A stretch of DNA of 64,000 nucleotides, taken from Mucilaginibacter sp. OK283 (lineage in GTDB: Bacteria > Bacteroidota > Bacteroidia > Sphingobacteriales > Sphingobacteriaceae). Under the pieces are notes generated by a model. That model saw nothing but the letters and a program-made list of their open reading frames with translations. It was not told the origin of the DNA and did no database searches. The stretch spans positions 310,001 through 374,000 of the forward strand of contig NZ_FODR01000002.1 in assembly GCF_900110415.1 (NCBI RefSeq), written 5' to 3'. A program made the translations under genes and the position numbers. This document shows, in pieces, positions 17,674-25,853 of the stretch (its first letter is position 1; each line of letters begins with the position of its first letter).

Positions 17674-18125
17674 ATTTTTATGATCAATTATGTTGAATTG
17701 AGCCCGGCAAGGGCAACTGTTCATATGATCTCATTTAAAGGATTTTCGCACAAAGGCCGCTATATGAATGTGTCGAAATAGTTTCTGTAAAAGCCCTCAA
17801 TCCAGCCCGTTTAATTTAATTATTTCGCCTTTGTTGTTGCACCTGTTCTTTGTGCCTCTCCGCCCGTTTTTATACTTAAAATCATCATTTTTTTTATGAA
17901 TTAAGTAACCATTTGTGGCGGCTCACGTAGAAATCTACATTAAGGTTGAATTTATTCCCCTTAAAAAATCAATTGTTTTTAAGGGGATAGATAACAACAG
18001 TCAGCGGTACAAAAATCAAAAAAAAATAATTTAATTATTGTAAAAACCTATGCATACGAGGTTTGATGAGAATCTTTTTGGCTGATTTTTTCGACTATGT
18101 GGCTATCAAATAAATGCAAGTTCAT
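17674..18125. other. Intergenic region between small membrane gene and second cargo gene
   Basis: No gene is supported in this 452-bp stretch. It contains a 12-bp hairpin at 17956-17987 and a small GTAGA/TCTAC inverted pair near 17926, and is AT-rich just before the second cargo gene. A 34-codon ATG frame near 17681 has no recognisable features and is ignored. Confidence 0.6.
17956..17987. repeat. Perfect 12-bp hairpin
   Basis: TCCCCTTAAAAA (17956-17967) pairs exactly with TTTTTAAGGGGA (17976-17987) around an 8-base loop. It lacks a following T-run on either strand, so it is not a standard terminator. It lies about 140 bp upstream of the second cargo gene. Confidence 0.75.
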
Positions 18126-21100
18126 ATGAAAATACGGATGCTCACTTTGTTAAAAGTAATTACACTGCTATTGGTTTCGTCAAATCTTTTTGGCACCACA
18201 AGGTATTGGGTTGGTAGTTCATCAACAAATTGGAATACTGCTGCAAATTGGAACGGAGGCACGTTGCCTGCCAATGGGGATGTAATTTATATAGCAAACG
18301 GAACATTTGCTGTAGGTACAAATTTGCCCACCATAAGCGCTGCCCCTGCATTTACACCGGCATCAATAACTATAGGCAATACAAAAATAATAACGCTGAC
18401 AATTAACGCTGGTTTTACCTTAAGTGTACCCACTATAACCATGTCATCTACATCAAACACCAGCAAAATTTCGGTAGCCGGAACGTTGGATGTAAACAAT
18501 GTTACCATGGCATCGGCAACCAGCATTGTTTTAGGCACAACAGGTATATTAAAGCTTTCGGGCGACATACAAGGCGGCACGCTCGATGCATCTGCCAATG
18601 GTTCGACCGTGATTTTAGACGGAACTACGGCGCAATCATTCCCGAACACAACCACAGTGGGGGGTACAGCAATTGACCATTTAGATATTTATAACACTTA
18701 TTATGGCAGCACCAGCGACCGCGGTGTAACGCTTACCGGTGCAACAGTAAATCAAACCACCCTTGAGGCTAATGCCATATTTAACGCAAACGGCACGCTT
18801 ACAGTAGGCACAGGTTATATGCTAACCATGAAAGCTAATTCCGACTACATTTCAAAATCAACCTTTACGTTTCGCGCAAATGATATTATTGATCCATCGG
18901 GCACAATTGAATACACATCACCAACGCAAATAGTTAACTTATATACTCCCAATGCGGGGCAGACCAATTTACCGCCGAATGTTGTTTTTACCGGCACAAC
19001 AATCCAGATTAATTCCGGCACGTCTCCAAATACATCATCTAACTTTTTGGTAAGGGGCAACCTGACATCGTCGGGCTCAACCACTGTAACCTTTTCGGGT
19101 ATTACAACTATCAATATCCAGGGTGATTTTAAAGGCACCAGTAATATTGATTTGGCAACTAACGCCATACCCGTAACTATTGAAGGCAGTTGGTTAAACA
19201 CAGCTGCCGACGCGCCAACAAAACTAATTACCTACGATGGCAATGTAGCCAGCAATACCCAGGTGGTATCTACGGCAATAACCTATGGAGCTGGCCTTAC
19301 CATGACCAACGCGAGCCCCAGAAAAGTAAACTCAGGAACTCTTGCTGTTACAGGTACACTATCAACCAGCGGGGGGGCGGTAGATTTAAACACCAACGAC
19401 CCTACGGTAACCGTTACCGGTAGCTGGACAAATGCTGCAACAGTTACACAAGACGCCGGGTCTATTACCATTACCGGGAACGTTACCAATAACAGCGGCG
19501 GCACACTTGCCTTAGGCTCGGGCAATTTAAGTATCGCCGGCAACTATACCAATAATTCCGGTGGTGTTTACACACAAGGTACCGGTACAACCTATTTTAA
19601 CGGCTCGGCTGCGCAATCGCTAAGCGATGTAAGCACCACCGGTACTGTTTTTGGCAAGGTGAATTTTAGCGGCACATCGTTATCCAATGCCAAAACCATG
19701 TCTGGTTCGGGTGGTTTTGCTGTAGCAGGCACAGGTACGCTTACCATGGCCAATGCCACCACAAAACTTGATGCCGGCGGTGTGTTAACTTTAATGTCTG
19801 ATGCATCCTCAACTGCTACCGTGGCCCAAATGCCTACCGGCGCTGTTATTACCGGTAATGTAAACGCGCAGCGCTACCTTACAGGCGGCGCCGGGTTCAG
19901 GGGCTACCGCCTGATGTCGCCGCCGGTTAATATAAGTTCAAATCTTTCGGGCGCGGGCAATATCGGCCTTAGCTATATCAGCACATCACAAACTTTTGGC
20001 GGGGTTACGTACCGGGGCGCTTTAACAGGCGGGCAGGGCACCGGTTTTTTTGTTTCCAATGCTAACCCTTCATTATATCTTTATAATGAAGCTTTAATTA
20101 CAAATAATTCTAACTCTTTTGTCTCGGGCAAAAATGTGGGGGTATATACTATTACAGCAACCGGGGTAACAACCACTTCGGGTTATCCGGCTGTGCAAAC
20201 CACCGGGGTAACCATACCCGTTGGTAACAGCTTTTTATTCTTTTTTATCGGCGATAACAGCAGCACGCAAACCGCATCGGCAGTGCGTACGCCCGAAAAT
20301 ACCACCATTACGGCAACAGGTTATTTAAACCAGGGAAACATACCGGTAAAATTCTGGAATACCAACAGTACATCAATACCCTACCATACCGGCACCGGCG
20401 CCATATTGCCGGGCTATAACCAGGTGGGCAACCCATACGCAAGCACCATCAGCCTTGATGTGCTTTACACAGATAATTATAATGCCTCAACCAACGCCAT
20501 AAGCCCTATTTTTTGGGAAATGAGCCAGCCGGCGCAAACTTATATTTCCTATAATGCTGTAACCCATACCACATCAAGCACCAAAGCGGGTAAATACATT
20601 GTGAGCGGGCAGGGCTTTATCATAGATGCCACCGCAACCGGGCAAACCGTAACTTTTAAAGAAGACCAAAAGGTAAGCTATCCGGCCATCACTAAATCAA
20701 CCACTCCGGCTTTACTGATGAGCACTAAAAACGATATCAGGATGTTAAAGAAATCTTTTAGTACGCCTGCCCAGGAAAACACCCCTGCCGGTATGCATTT
20801 ACAGCTTACTAAAGATAGTATGGTAAATACACAATGTGGTATATACTTTGCCAAAGAGTGGGATGATAAGTTTTACAACACCGAAGATGCCCTTGATTTA
20901 GATGGAGCATCGCCTAAGGTATACCTTTCCAGCTATTCTGCAGATGGCGTAAGAACATCAATAAACCAGCTTGCCGATTATAAGCAGATCGGGAAAAAGG
21001 TCAGGCTGTTTGTAAAAACAACTAAAAGCGGTCTTTATAACCTTGACCTGGTTGATATTAATGCCGACACGGTACAGTATAAATTTTACCTGATAGATCA

Positions 21101-21773
21101 TTTTAAGAACGACTCACTTGATATAGGCAGGTACAAATCATACGCGTTTAATATTGTAACCGAAGATACGGCTACCTTTGGGGGCAATCGCTTTGAGCTA
21201 TCTGTTCAGCAGCAACCGGCATCAAAATATCAGTTAGTTACCTTCACCGCTCAAAAAGCTACTGACGGCGTTTTAGTTACCTGGCGGACTTATAACGATG
21301 GCAGCAATTATTTTTTTACGTTAGAAAAACAGGAAGCCGATGGCAGCAGCTACGCTACGCTTTACCAGGTACAAAGCAATGGCGGTACTATTTATAAATA
21401 CACCGACAAGTTACCTAACACAGGCAATAACGTTTACAGGTTAAAACAGGTTGATTTGTTTGGCAATATTTCCTACTCAAGCCCGGTAAGCATCTATTTT
21501 GATAAGAGTGGAAACGCCGATATGTTTAGTGTTTACCCAAACCCTACAGCCGAAACTTTAAATGTAAATGTTACCAACGGTAAAACTACAACGGTGGCAT
21601 CAAGCTATAAGTTAAATATTTATGATATAACCGGGGCAGTTGTAGTACAAAAAACATCTGTTAAAGATAGCTGGAGCGAAAATGTGTCGCAGTTTATACC
21701 TGGCGTTTACATTGTTGAACTGAAAGATGCCGGCGGTAATTCGTTAGGCAAAGCAAAGTTTGTAAAGAAATAA
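18126..21773 (+). CDS. T9SS type A sorting domain cargo protein, paralog 2
   Basis: From the ATG at 18126 the product is 1215 aa. It has a signal peptide (about MKIRMLTLLKVITLLLVSSN), then at once a W-rich motif (RYWVGSSSTNWNTAANWNGG, near residue 26) like the one deep inside paralog 1. A Thr/Ser/Gly/Asn-rich repetitive body follows, and a type A sorting domain occupies about residues 1133-1215 (FSVYPNPTAETLNVNV to GKAKFVKK). The last 765 residues are nearly identical to paralog 1, with one extra residue (YTDNYNASTN against YADNLLTPSL). The N-terminal lectin-like region of paralog 1 is absent. An ATG at 18114 is in frame, but the inner ATG gives a cleaner signal peptide. It is probably secreted to the surface by the T9SS whose core genes lie 6 kb downstream. 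Confidence 0.9.
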   Translation: MKIRMLTLLKVITLLLVSSNLFGTTRYWVGSSSTNWNTAANWNGGTLPANGDVIYIANGTFAVGTNLPTISAAPAFTPASITIGNTKIITLTINAGFTLSVPTITMSSTSNTSKISVAGTLDVNNVTMASATSIVLGTTGILKLSGDIQGGTLDASANGSTVILDGTTAQSFPNTTTVGGTAIDHLDIYNTYYGSTSDRGVTLTGATVNQTTLEANAIFNANGTLTVGTGYMLTMKANSDYISKSTFTFRANDIIDPSGTIEYTSPTQIVNLYTPNAGQTNLPPNVVFTGTTIQINSGTSPNTSSNFLVRGNLTSSGSTTVTFSGITTINIQGDFKGTSNIDLATNAIPVTIEGSWLNTAADAPTKLITYDGNVASNTQVVSTAITYGAGLTMTNASPRKVNSGTLAVTGTLSTSGGAVDLNTNDPTVTVTGSWTNAATVTQDAGSITITGNVTNNSGGTLALGSGNLSIAGNYTNNSGGVYTQGTGTTYFNGSAAQSLSDVSTTGTVFGKVNFSGTSLSNAKTMSGSGGFAVAGTGTLTMANATTKLDAGGVLTLMSDASSTATVAQMPTGAVITGNVNAQRYLTGGAGFRGYRLMSPPVNISSNLSGAGNIGLSYISTSQTFGGVTYRGALTGGQGTGFFVSNANPSLYLYNEALITNNSNSFVSGKNVGVYTITATGVTTTSGYPAVQTTGVTIPVGNSFLFFFIGDNSSTQTASAVRTPENTTITATGYLNQGNIPVKFWNTNSTSIPYHTGTGAILPGYNQVGNPYASTISLDVLYTDNYNASTNAISPIFWEMSQPAQTYISYNAVTHTTSSTKAGKYIVSGQGFIIDATATGQTVTFKEDQKVSYPAITKSTTPALLMSTKNDIRMLKKSFSTPAQENTPAGMHLQLTKDSMVNTQCGIYFAKEWDDKFYNTEDALDLDGASPKVYLSSYSADGVRTSINQLADYKQIGKKVRLFVKTTKSGLYNLDLVDINADTVQYKFYLIDHFKNDSLDIGRYKSYAFNIVTEDTATFGGNRFELSVQQQPASKYQLVTFTAQKATDGVLVTWRTYNDGSNYFFTLEKQEADGSSYATLYQVQSNGGTIYKYTDKLPNTGNNVYRLKQVDLFGNISYSSPVSIYFDKSGNADMFSVYPNPTAETLNVNVTNGKTTTVASSYKLNIYDITGAVVVQKTSVKDSWSENVSQFIPGVYIVELKDAGGNSLGKAKFVKK
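19478..21773 (+). repeat. Near-identical 2.3-kb segment, copy 2 (partner at 15108-17400)
   Basis: This is the second copy of the shared cargo-gene segment, in direct orientation. Differences are scattered and mostly at third codon positions, with one in-frame codon insertion, which suggests duplication followed by constraint or gene conversion. Confidence 0.88.
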
Positions 21774-21788
21774 GATTAACAAAAGACG

Positions 21789-21836
21789 ATGACAAAAGGC
21801 AGGTTACATTCAGGGCAAACGCATCCAAATAGTTAA
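21789..21836 (+). pseudogene. Possible remnant of the small membrane gene
   Basis: Sixteen bases after the second cargo gene an ATG frame of 15 residues, MTKGRLHSGQTHPNS, sits where the full small gene sits after the first cargo gene. Its start resembles the RGRFSLNS start of that gene at DNA level (AAAAGGCAGGTT against AGAGGCAGGTTT), then diverges and stops. It could be a decayed duplicate left after the cargo-gene duplication, or chance. Confidence 0.3.
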
Positions 21837-21949
21837 CCGCGATAAGCTGTTATTTAATAATAGCTAACTGAATAAGCTTATAGCGTCGGAAGATATTAGC
21901 ATCAAACGATACCTTATTTTTATCAGCTGATCCCGGTTAAATAATCCGG

Positions 21950-21984
21950 GTGCCAAGGGACTTTTGTTGGCCAACAAAAGGCAC
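21950..21984. repeat. Perfect 20-bp palindrome with outer pairing
   Basis: Positions 21961-21980 read CTTTTGTTGG then CCAACAAAAG, a perfect palindrome with no loop. GTGC (21950-21953) can pair with GCAC (21981-21984) outside it. A perfect dyad with no spacer is more like a protein operator than a transcription terminator. Confidence 0.8.
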
Positions 21985-22172
21985 AAATATTTGGATGCAC
22001 CTAAATTGCACGATCAGTTTAGTGTTAACCATGCTAAATTGCAATATGTTGATTATTAGGTATTTAAATTAAAATATATCTGAAATGTGTTAAGTTATGT
22101 TAACCCAATTAGATGCGTCTGCCCTGAAGTTAAGCTTAAAAGCATATCAATTTTTGCCTAAAGTCCTAAGCT

Positions 22173-22215
22173 CTAAGTCAAAAGAGAAAAAAACAACTTT
22201 AGACTTATGACTTAG
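22173..22215. repeat. Inverted repeat of CTAAGTCA words
   Basis: CTAAGTCA (22173-22180) pairs with TGACTTAG (22208-22215), with further AAGTC and GACTT words on both sides. It lies about 32 bp after the stop of the minus-strand mscS-like gene and may end its transcript. Confidence 0.5.
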
Positions 22216-22247
22216 TACTGTTGACTTAACATTAGTAATACCCATTT

Positions 22248-24740
22248 TTATCGGCCTGGTGGCGAAACAACGGCATCGCCGGCAGGGCCGGGTGGAACGC
22301 TGCCCGGAAAATTAACCTGAATGTCTTTTTGTCCCTTTGGTATTTCTATCCCCTCTTTATCAAATTCAATATAAATAGCACGCATTACACTGCTTTTCAA
22401 ACTAAGCCATTTCGATATTTCGGCCGCCCAGAACCAGGCCCGGAATTCGATAGCTGTATCGCTGAAATTATAAAGAAAAACAGAAGGCGCCGGGGTTTTC
22501 ATAATGTCGTCATTACCCTCAATAATAGTTTTAAGTATTTGCTCGGCTTTTACCACGTCTGTTCCGTAAGCCACCCGGATAATCAGCTCAACACGGCGGT
22601 TATTGTTACTTAAAGTCCAGTTTACTACGTGTTGGGAAATAAGGTCGCCGTTAGGAACAATAAGCTCAGATCCATCGCCACATTCAATTTTACTCGATCG
22701 GATTCCAATTTCTTTAATTGTGCCCGATTTGCCGCTTACTTCAATAATATCGCCCACCTGAACAGGCTTTTCAAAAGCAAGTATTACACCCGATACCAGG
22801 TTGTTTACTATATTTTGCAAACCAAAGCCTATACCAACGCCCAAAGCGCCAATAATAATGGTTACCCTATCCATCGGGATGCCCGCGGCGGTTATGGCAA
22901 CAAAAAAGCCCACAACAAAAATGGTTAACCTGATAAGTAAAATAGACGACCTGGTTTTTTTAGCTTGTGGTGTTAGTTTGGTTTGCTGGCCGGCAAAATC
23001 ATAAAAGTAGCTTATTACCCTGGCTATCAACCCCGAAATCCAGATTACAATTACAAACACCAGTATACTGCGAAAAGTGAAAGCTGTGCTGCTTACCTGG
23101 TGCGGCGAGTTTAAAAAATCATTAACCTGGTCGTATATATAATCATCGATGGTTAAGTTTTTAGCTAAAGCCACAAGCCATAATATTCCGGTTATTTTAA
23201 TCAAAAAACCTTTTGACTTTTTCTGCAGCTCCTTAAAATCAAGAAAAGAGGTTAAGCTGTTTTCCATTTTTTTATTGCCCTCTAACTGCAAAAACAAACT
23301 TTCCATTAATATTTGAAACAGTAAATAGAAGCCCATAGCCAGGCATAGGTTTAAAGTAGCAGTTACAGCTAATAATTTGGCCAGGCTAAACCGCCCGGCA
23401 ATGTTTAACAATACCGAAAAAATATGTAACCCAATAAATATCTGTATAGCCCGGAGCGTGTATGGAGGGTATCCTTCTTTATTCCTTTTTACATCCTTAA
23501 GAAATTGCAACGAGTAATAAATAACCAGCGAAGATAATATGAGCAGCATAATCCTGTCGGGATAGGTAATAAGCACCATTAAACTGCTTGCGCACAAAAA
23601 TATGGCAGCTGTAAACAAAACAACATAAAATTTATATAGCGGCCGTGGCCAGTTGTTTTTAATTAAAATACCAATGCTTGCCATCATAATCAAAAACATA
23701 GTATGTGCAAATGCCAGTGTAGCATGATCATACAGATAAGGAGATATAATGGCAAAAACGGTTAGTGTTGATAGATAAGGATGCTTTACAATATAATTTG
23801 TTTGCTCAAAAATGTCATTATACCCCGTGTTTAAACTGGCGATTTTTCTGCGGCTGTTATATATCCAGGCAAAAAAAGCAACCAGTATCAACAGGTTTAT
23901 CACGTGCCCAACGTAATTATATTTGTTGGTTATAAAGTAAACGTAAAGCAGGGAAACCAGGCGGCTGGTTTTTGCAAAAGCAGTGCCTAAGTCATTAGGT
24001 GTTTTACTTTTATGGGGGTTCCAGATAAAGCCATATTCGTTTGTAAGCGCTTTAACAGTAAACTCGTGAATTTTTAAATCTATCCTGTCGTCAAGGTCTA
24101 TTAGTAAAATAGATAGGGCCGATACCCTGTTTTCGAGCAGGCCAATCCTGATCATGGATTTTTTTGCATTGCTATCTAAAGTTTGCCATTTTGCATCCAG
24201 GTCCTGCACCTGGGCAATTGTTTTAACCCTGAGGCTGCTATCTGAAGGGGCATTTCGCAAAACCGTATCCGATTTAAAGTCGGCTATCTTGCCACGGATG
24301 GCATCAAGCTGATTATTGTAAATGGTTACCTGCTCTTCCCAGGAGTCCATCTGGTTTTTAAGATGATCAATTATATCTCTTATGGTAACCAGGTTTCCTA
24401 AAGTAGATGAGCGGTCAATAGCATTACGCATCAAGGCCATCCGTTTTTCTAATGTTGGTAATTCCTGGCTAATCTCTAAAGTATCAAACCCGCGCGACAG
24501 GTCGGAATTGGTTTCGACGTATGAGGTGGTATAATCTTCAATTTTGCCAAGCAGCATATTTACCGAACCATCTACATTCTTAAACGATCGGATTACAGAG
24601 TCCCTTCGCAAAACCTTCTGCCTCAAAGAATCTCTTACCGATAGGTGCCCCTTTTTTTTTTTTACCTGCGCAGGGCACTCCTGGTTAAACGCCAGCGCGG
24701 CGATCAAAAATAAACAGATGGTTTTAAATAGGTTTTGCAT
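22248..24740 (-). CDS. MscS-family mechanosensitive channel, large form
   Basis: From the ATG at 24740 the product is 830 aa, far longer than E. coli MscS (286 aa) and comparable to the large MscK or YbiO-like forms. It has a signal peptide (MQNLFKTICLFLIAALAFNQ), a periplasmic helical region to about residue 250 that includes coiled-coil-like segments, then roughly ten membrane helices. The C-terminal MscS core has the pore helix (IIIGALGVGIGFGLQNIVNNL) and the soluble beta domain (VQVGDIIEVSGKSGTIKEIGIRSS). It should act as an inner-membrane pressure-release valve. A run of 12 A encodes four lysines just after the signal peptide. A TTG two codons upstream is in frame but is less likely to be the start. 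The gene is divergent from the zeta-like kinase gene. Confidence 0.9.
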   Translation of the reverse strand: MQNLFKTICLFLIAALAFNQECPAQVKKKKGHLSVRDSLRQKVLRRDSVIRSFKNVDGSVNMLLGKIEDYTTSYVETNSDLSRGFDTLEISQELPTLEKRMALMRNAIDRSSTLGNLVTIRDIIDHLKNQMDSWEEQVTIYNNQLDAIRGKIADFKSDTVLRNAPSDSSLRVKTIAQVQDLDAKWQTLDSNAKKSMIRIGLLENRVSALSILLIDLDDRIDLKIHEFTVKALTNEYGFIWNPHKSKTPNDLGTAFAKTSRLVSLLYVYFITNKYNYVGHVINLLILVAFFAWIYNSRRKIASLNTGYNDIFEQTNYIVKHPYLSTLTVFAIISPYLYDHATLAFAHTMFLIMMASIGILIKNNWPRPLYKFYVVLFTAAIFLCASSLMVLITYPDRIMLLILSSLVIYYSLQFLKDVKRNKEGYPPYTLRAIQIFIGLHIFSVLLNIAGRFSLAKLLAVTATLNLCLAMGFYLLFQILMESLFLQLEGNKKMENSLTSFLDFKELQKKSKGFLIKITGILWLVALAKNLTIDDYIYDQVNDFLNSPHQVSSTAFTFRSILVFVIVIWISGLIARVISYFYDFAGQQTKLTPQAKKTRSSILLIRLTIFVVGFFVAITAAGIPMDRVTIIIGALGVGIGFGLQNIVNNLVSGVILAFEKPVQVGDIIEVSGKSGTIKEIGIRSSKIECGDGSELIVPNGDLISQHVVNWTLSNNNRRVELIIRVAYGTDVVKAEQILKTIIEGNDDIMKTPAPSVFLYNFSDTAIEFRAWFWAAEISKWLSLKSSVMRAIYIEFDKEGIEIPKGQKDIQVNFPGSVPPGPAGDAVVSPPGR
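24652..24663 (-). repeat. A12 homopolymer inside the mscS-like gene
   Basis: Twelve T in a row on the plus strand are twelve A on the coding strand, read as Lys-Lys-Lys-Lys at about residues 27-30. It sits at the 5' end of the gene, just after the signal peptide. Confidence 0.9.
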
Positions 24741-24885
24741 TATCAATTATACGTAATAGATGTTGTTGAAGTATAGCCCGAAACCAAATTGTTTTAACGC
24801 TGCAGCTAATTGGGCAGTTATAACGATAACGGAATTAATAGCCCAATTGTGTTTTTTTTGGTCTATCTTTATTATTTTTAGTCTA

Positions 24886-25476
24886 ATGCCAAATTTATAT
24901 ATTATTGCGGGTTGCAATGGTGCTGGTAAAACAACGGCAAGTTACACTGTTTTACCCGAACTGCTTAACTGTTACGAGTTTGTTAATGCCGATAATATTG
25001 CGGCGGGGATTTCGCCGTTTAACCCCGAAAGCGTTGCTTTGGGGGCAGGTAGGATTATGTTACAACGTATTGAAGAACTTTTAAAGCAGAAGGTTGATTT
25101 TGCCATCGAAACAACATTATCCATCAGAAGTTATGTATCGATGATAAAAAAAGTTCAGCAAAACGGGTATAATGTAACCCTGCTTTATTTTTGGTTAAAA
25201 TCGCCTCAAATGGCCATGCAACGGGTAGCCTTACGGGTAAGCGAGGGAGGGCATAATATACCCAAAGATGTGATAATTCGCAGATATTACGGGGGATTAA
25301 AAAATTTGATACAACTATATATTCCCATCTGCGACAAGTGGCTGGTTGCCAATAATACAAATGTTGAACCGATATTTGTTGCCAGGGGTGGGCTTCGGTT
25401 TGAAACAAGTATAATAAAAGCCGATATTTGGAGTACTATTTTAAAGCAAAGCGATGATAACGAAAGCAAATACTAA
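24886..25476 (+). CDS. Zeta-toxin-like P-loop kinase
   Basis: From the ATG at 24886 the product is 196 aa, beginning MPNLYIIAGCNGAGKTT with Walker A GCNGAGKT at residues 9-16. Other zeta/PezT-like features are FVNADNIA, with the catalytic-type Asp, and IETTLS. Zeta kinases phosphorylate UDP-N-acetylglucosamine or related nucleotide sugars, or other small molecules, and stand-alone relatives are often of unknown role. The frame is open 42 codons upstream, but the family N-terminus places the start here. TATCTTTA at 24864-24871 is a -7-like element about 15 bases before the ATG. The stop is followed after one base by the ATG of a 55-aa gene, a spacing typical of a coupled pair. Confidence 0.87.
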   Translation: MPNLYIIAGCNGAGKTTASYTVLPELLNCYEFVNADNIAAGISPFNPESVALGAGRIMLQRIEELLKQKVDFAIETTLSIRSYVSMIKKVQQNGYNVTLLYFWLKSPQMAMQRVALRVSEGGHNIPKDVIIRRYYGGLKNLIQLYIPICDKWLVANNTNVEPIFVARGGLRFETSIIKADIWSTILKQSDDNESKY

Positions 25477-25477
25477 T

Positions 25478-25645
25478 ATGGATATTGATGAATTGGCATC
25501 AAAGGTTATGGAGGGTTTGAAAAGGGCTAACCGTAAATTGGTTGAAAACGCCGCTTTGAATGACAGAAGCCTCATTGTAGGCGATGATAGAGACGGCTTT
25601 AAAGCTGTTCCTGCAAAAGAGTTGTTAAAAAAACTGCCTAAATAA
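25478..25645 (+). CDS. Small partner protein of the zeta-like kinase
   Basis: The 55-aa product begins MDIDELASKVMEGLKRANRK and is charged and predicted helical in its first half, then has LIVGDDRDGFKAVPAKELLKKLPK. It lacks a signal peptide. The ATG at 25478 lies one base after the kinase stop; an in-frame ATG at 25454 would overlap the kinase by 23 bases. I do not recognise the family with certainty. Its size, its charge and the tight coupling suggest it could be an antitoxin-like or regulatory partner of the kinase. The order is unusual, because epsilon and PezA antitoxins normally precede their toxins. Confidence 0.72.
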   Translation: MDIDELASKVMEGLKRANRKLVENAALNDRSLIVGDDRDGFKAVPAKELLKKLPK

Positions 25646-25817
25646 TTACTTCCGGCGCTGTATTGGTTTTTTTGCTCTTTGCCAGACCCAGACCGTATTT
25701 AAACGTGTCACCGTTAAAAAAAGCAAGCCCAGGTTCCTGTTTTTTGACTGCTATGGCTACGATCAAGCAACATTTATCTTTAATTACCGGGCATTACAAA
25801 ACAACCAATTATTACCT

Positions 25818-25825
25818 TAATTTTG
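25818..25825 (+). promoter_or_regulatory. Candidate -7 element before the DUF4271 gene
   Basis: TAATTTTG is a perfect TAnnTTTG match, 28 bases before the ATG at 25854. A matching TTTG about 20 bases upstream is not evident. Confidence 0.35.
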
Positions 25826-25853
25826 CTGCGAATTTTAATGGGTCGATTTTTAG

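Larger units (their letters stand above)
21774..22247. other. Intergenic region with palindromes
   Basis: This 474-bp gap lies between the convergent second cargo gene and the mscS-like gene. It holds the possible gene remnant, a short CCCGG/CCGGG hairpin (21932-21950), a perfect 20-bp palindrome (21961-21980) and an inverted repeat of CTAAGTCA words (22173-22215). No gene is supported. Confidence 0.6.

Noticed and set aside
17956..17987. Rho-independent terminator after the small membrane gene
   Set aside because: The hairpin is 280 bp downstream and lacks a T-run on either strand, so I list it only as a hairpin.
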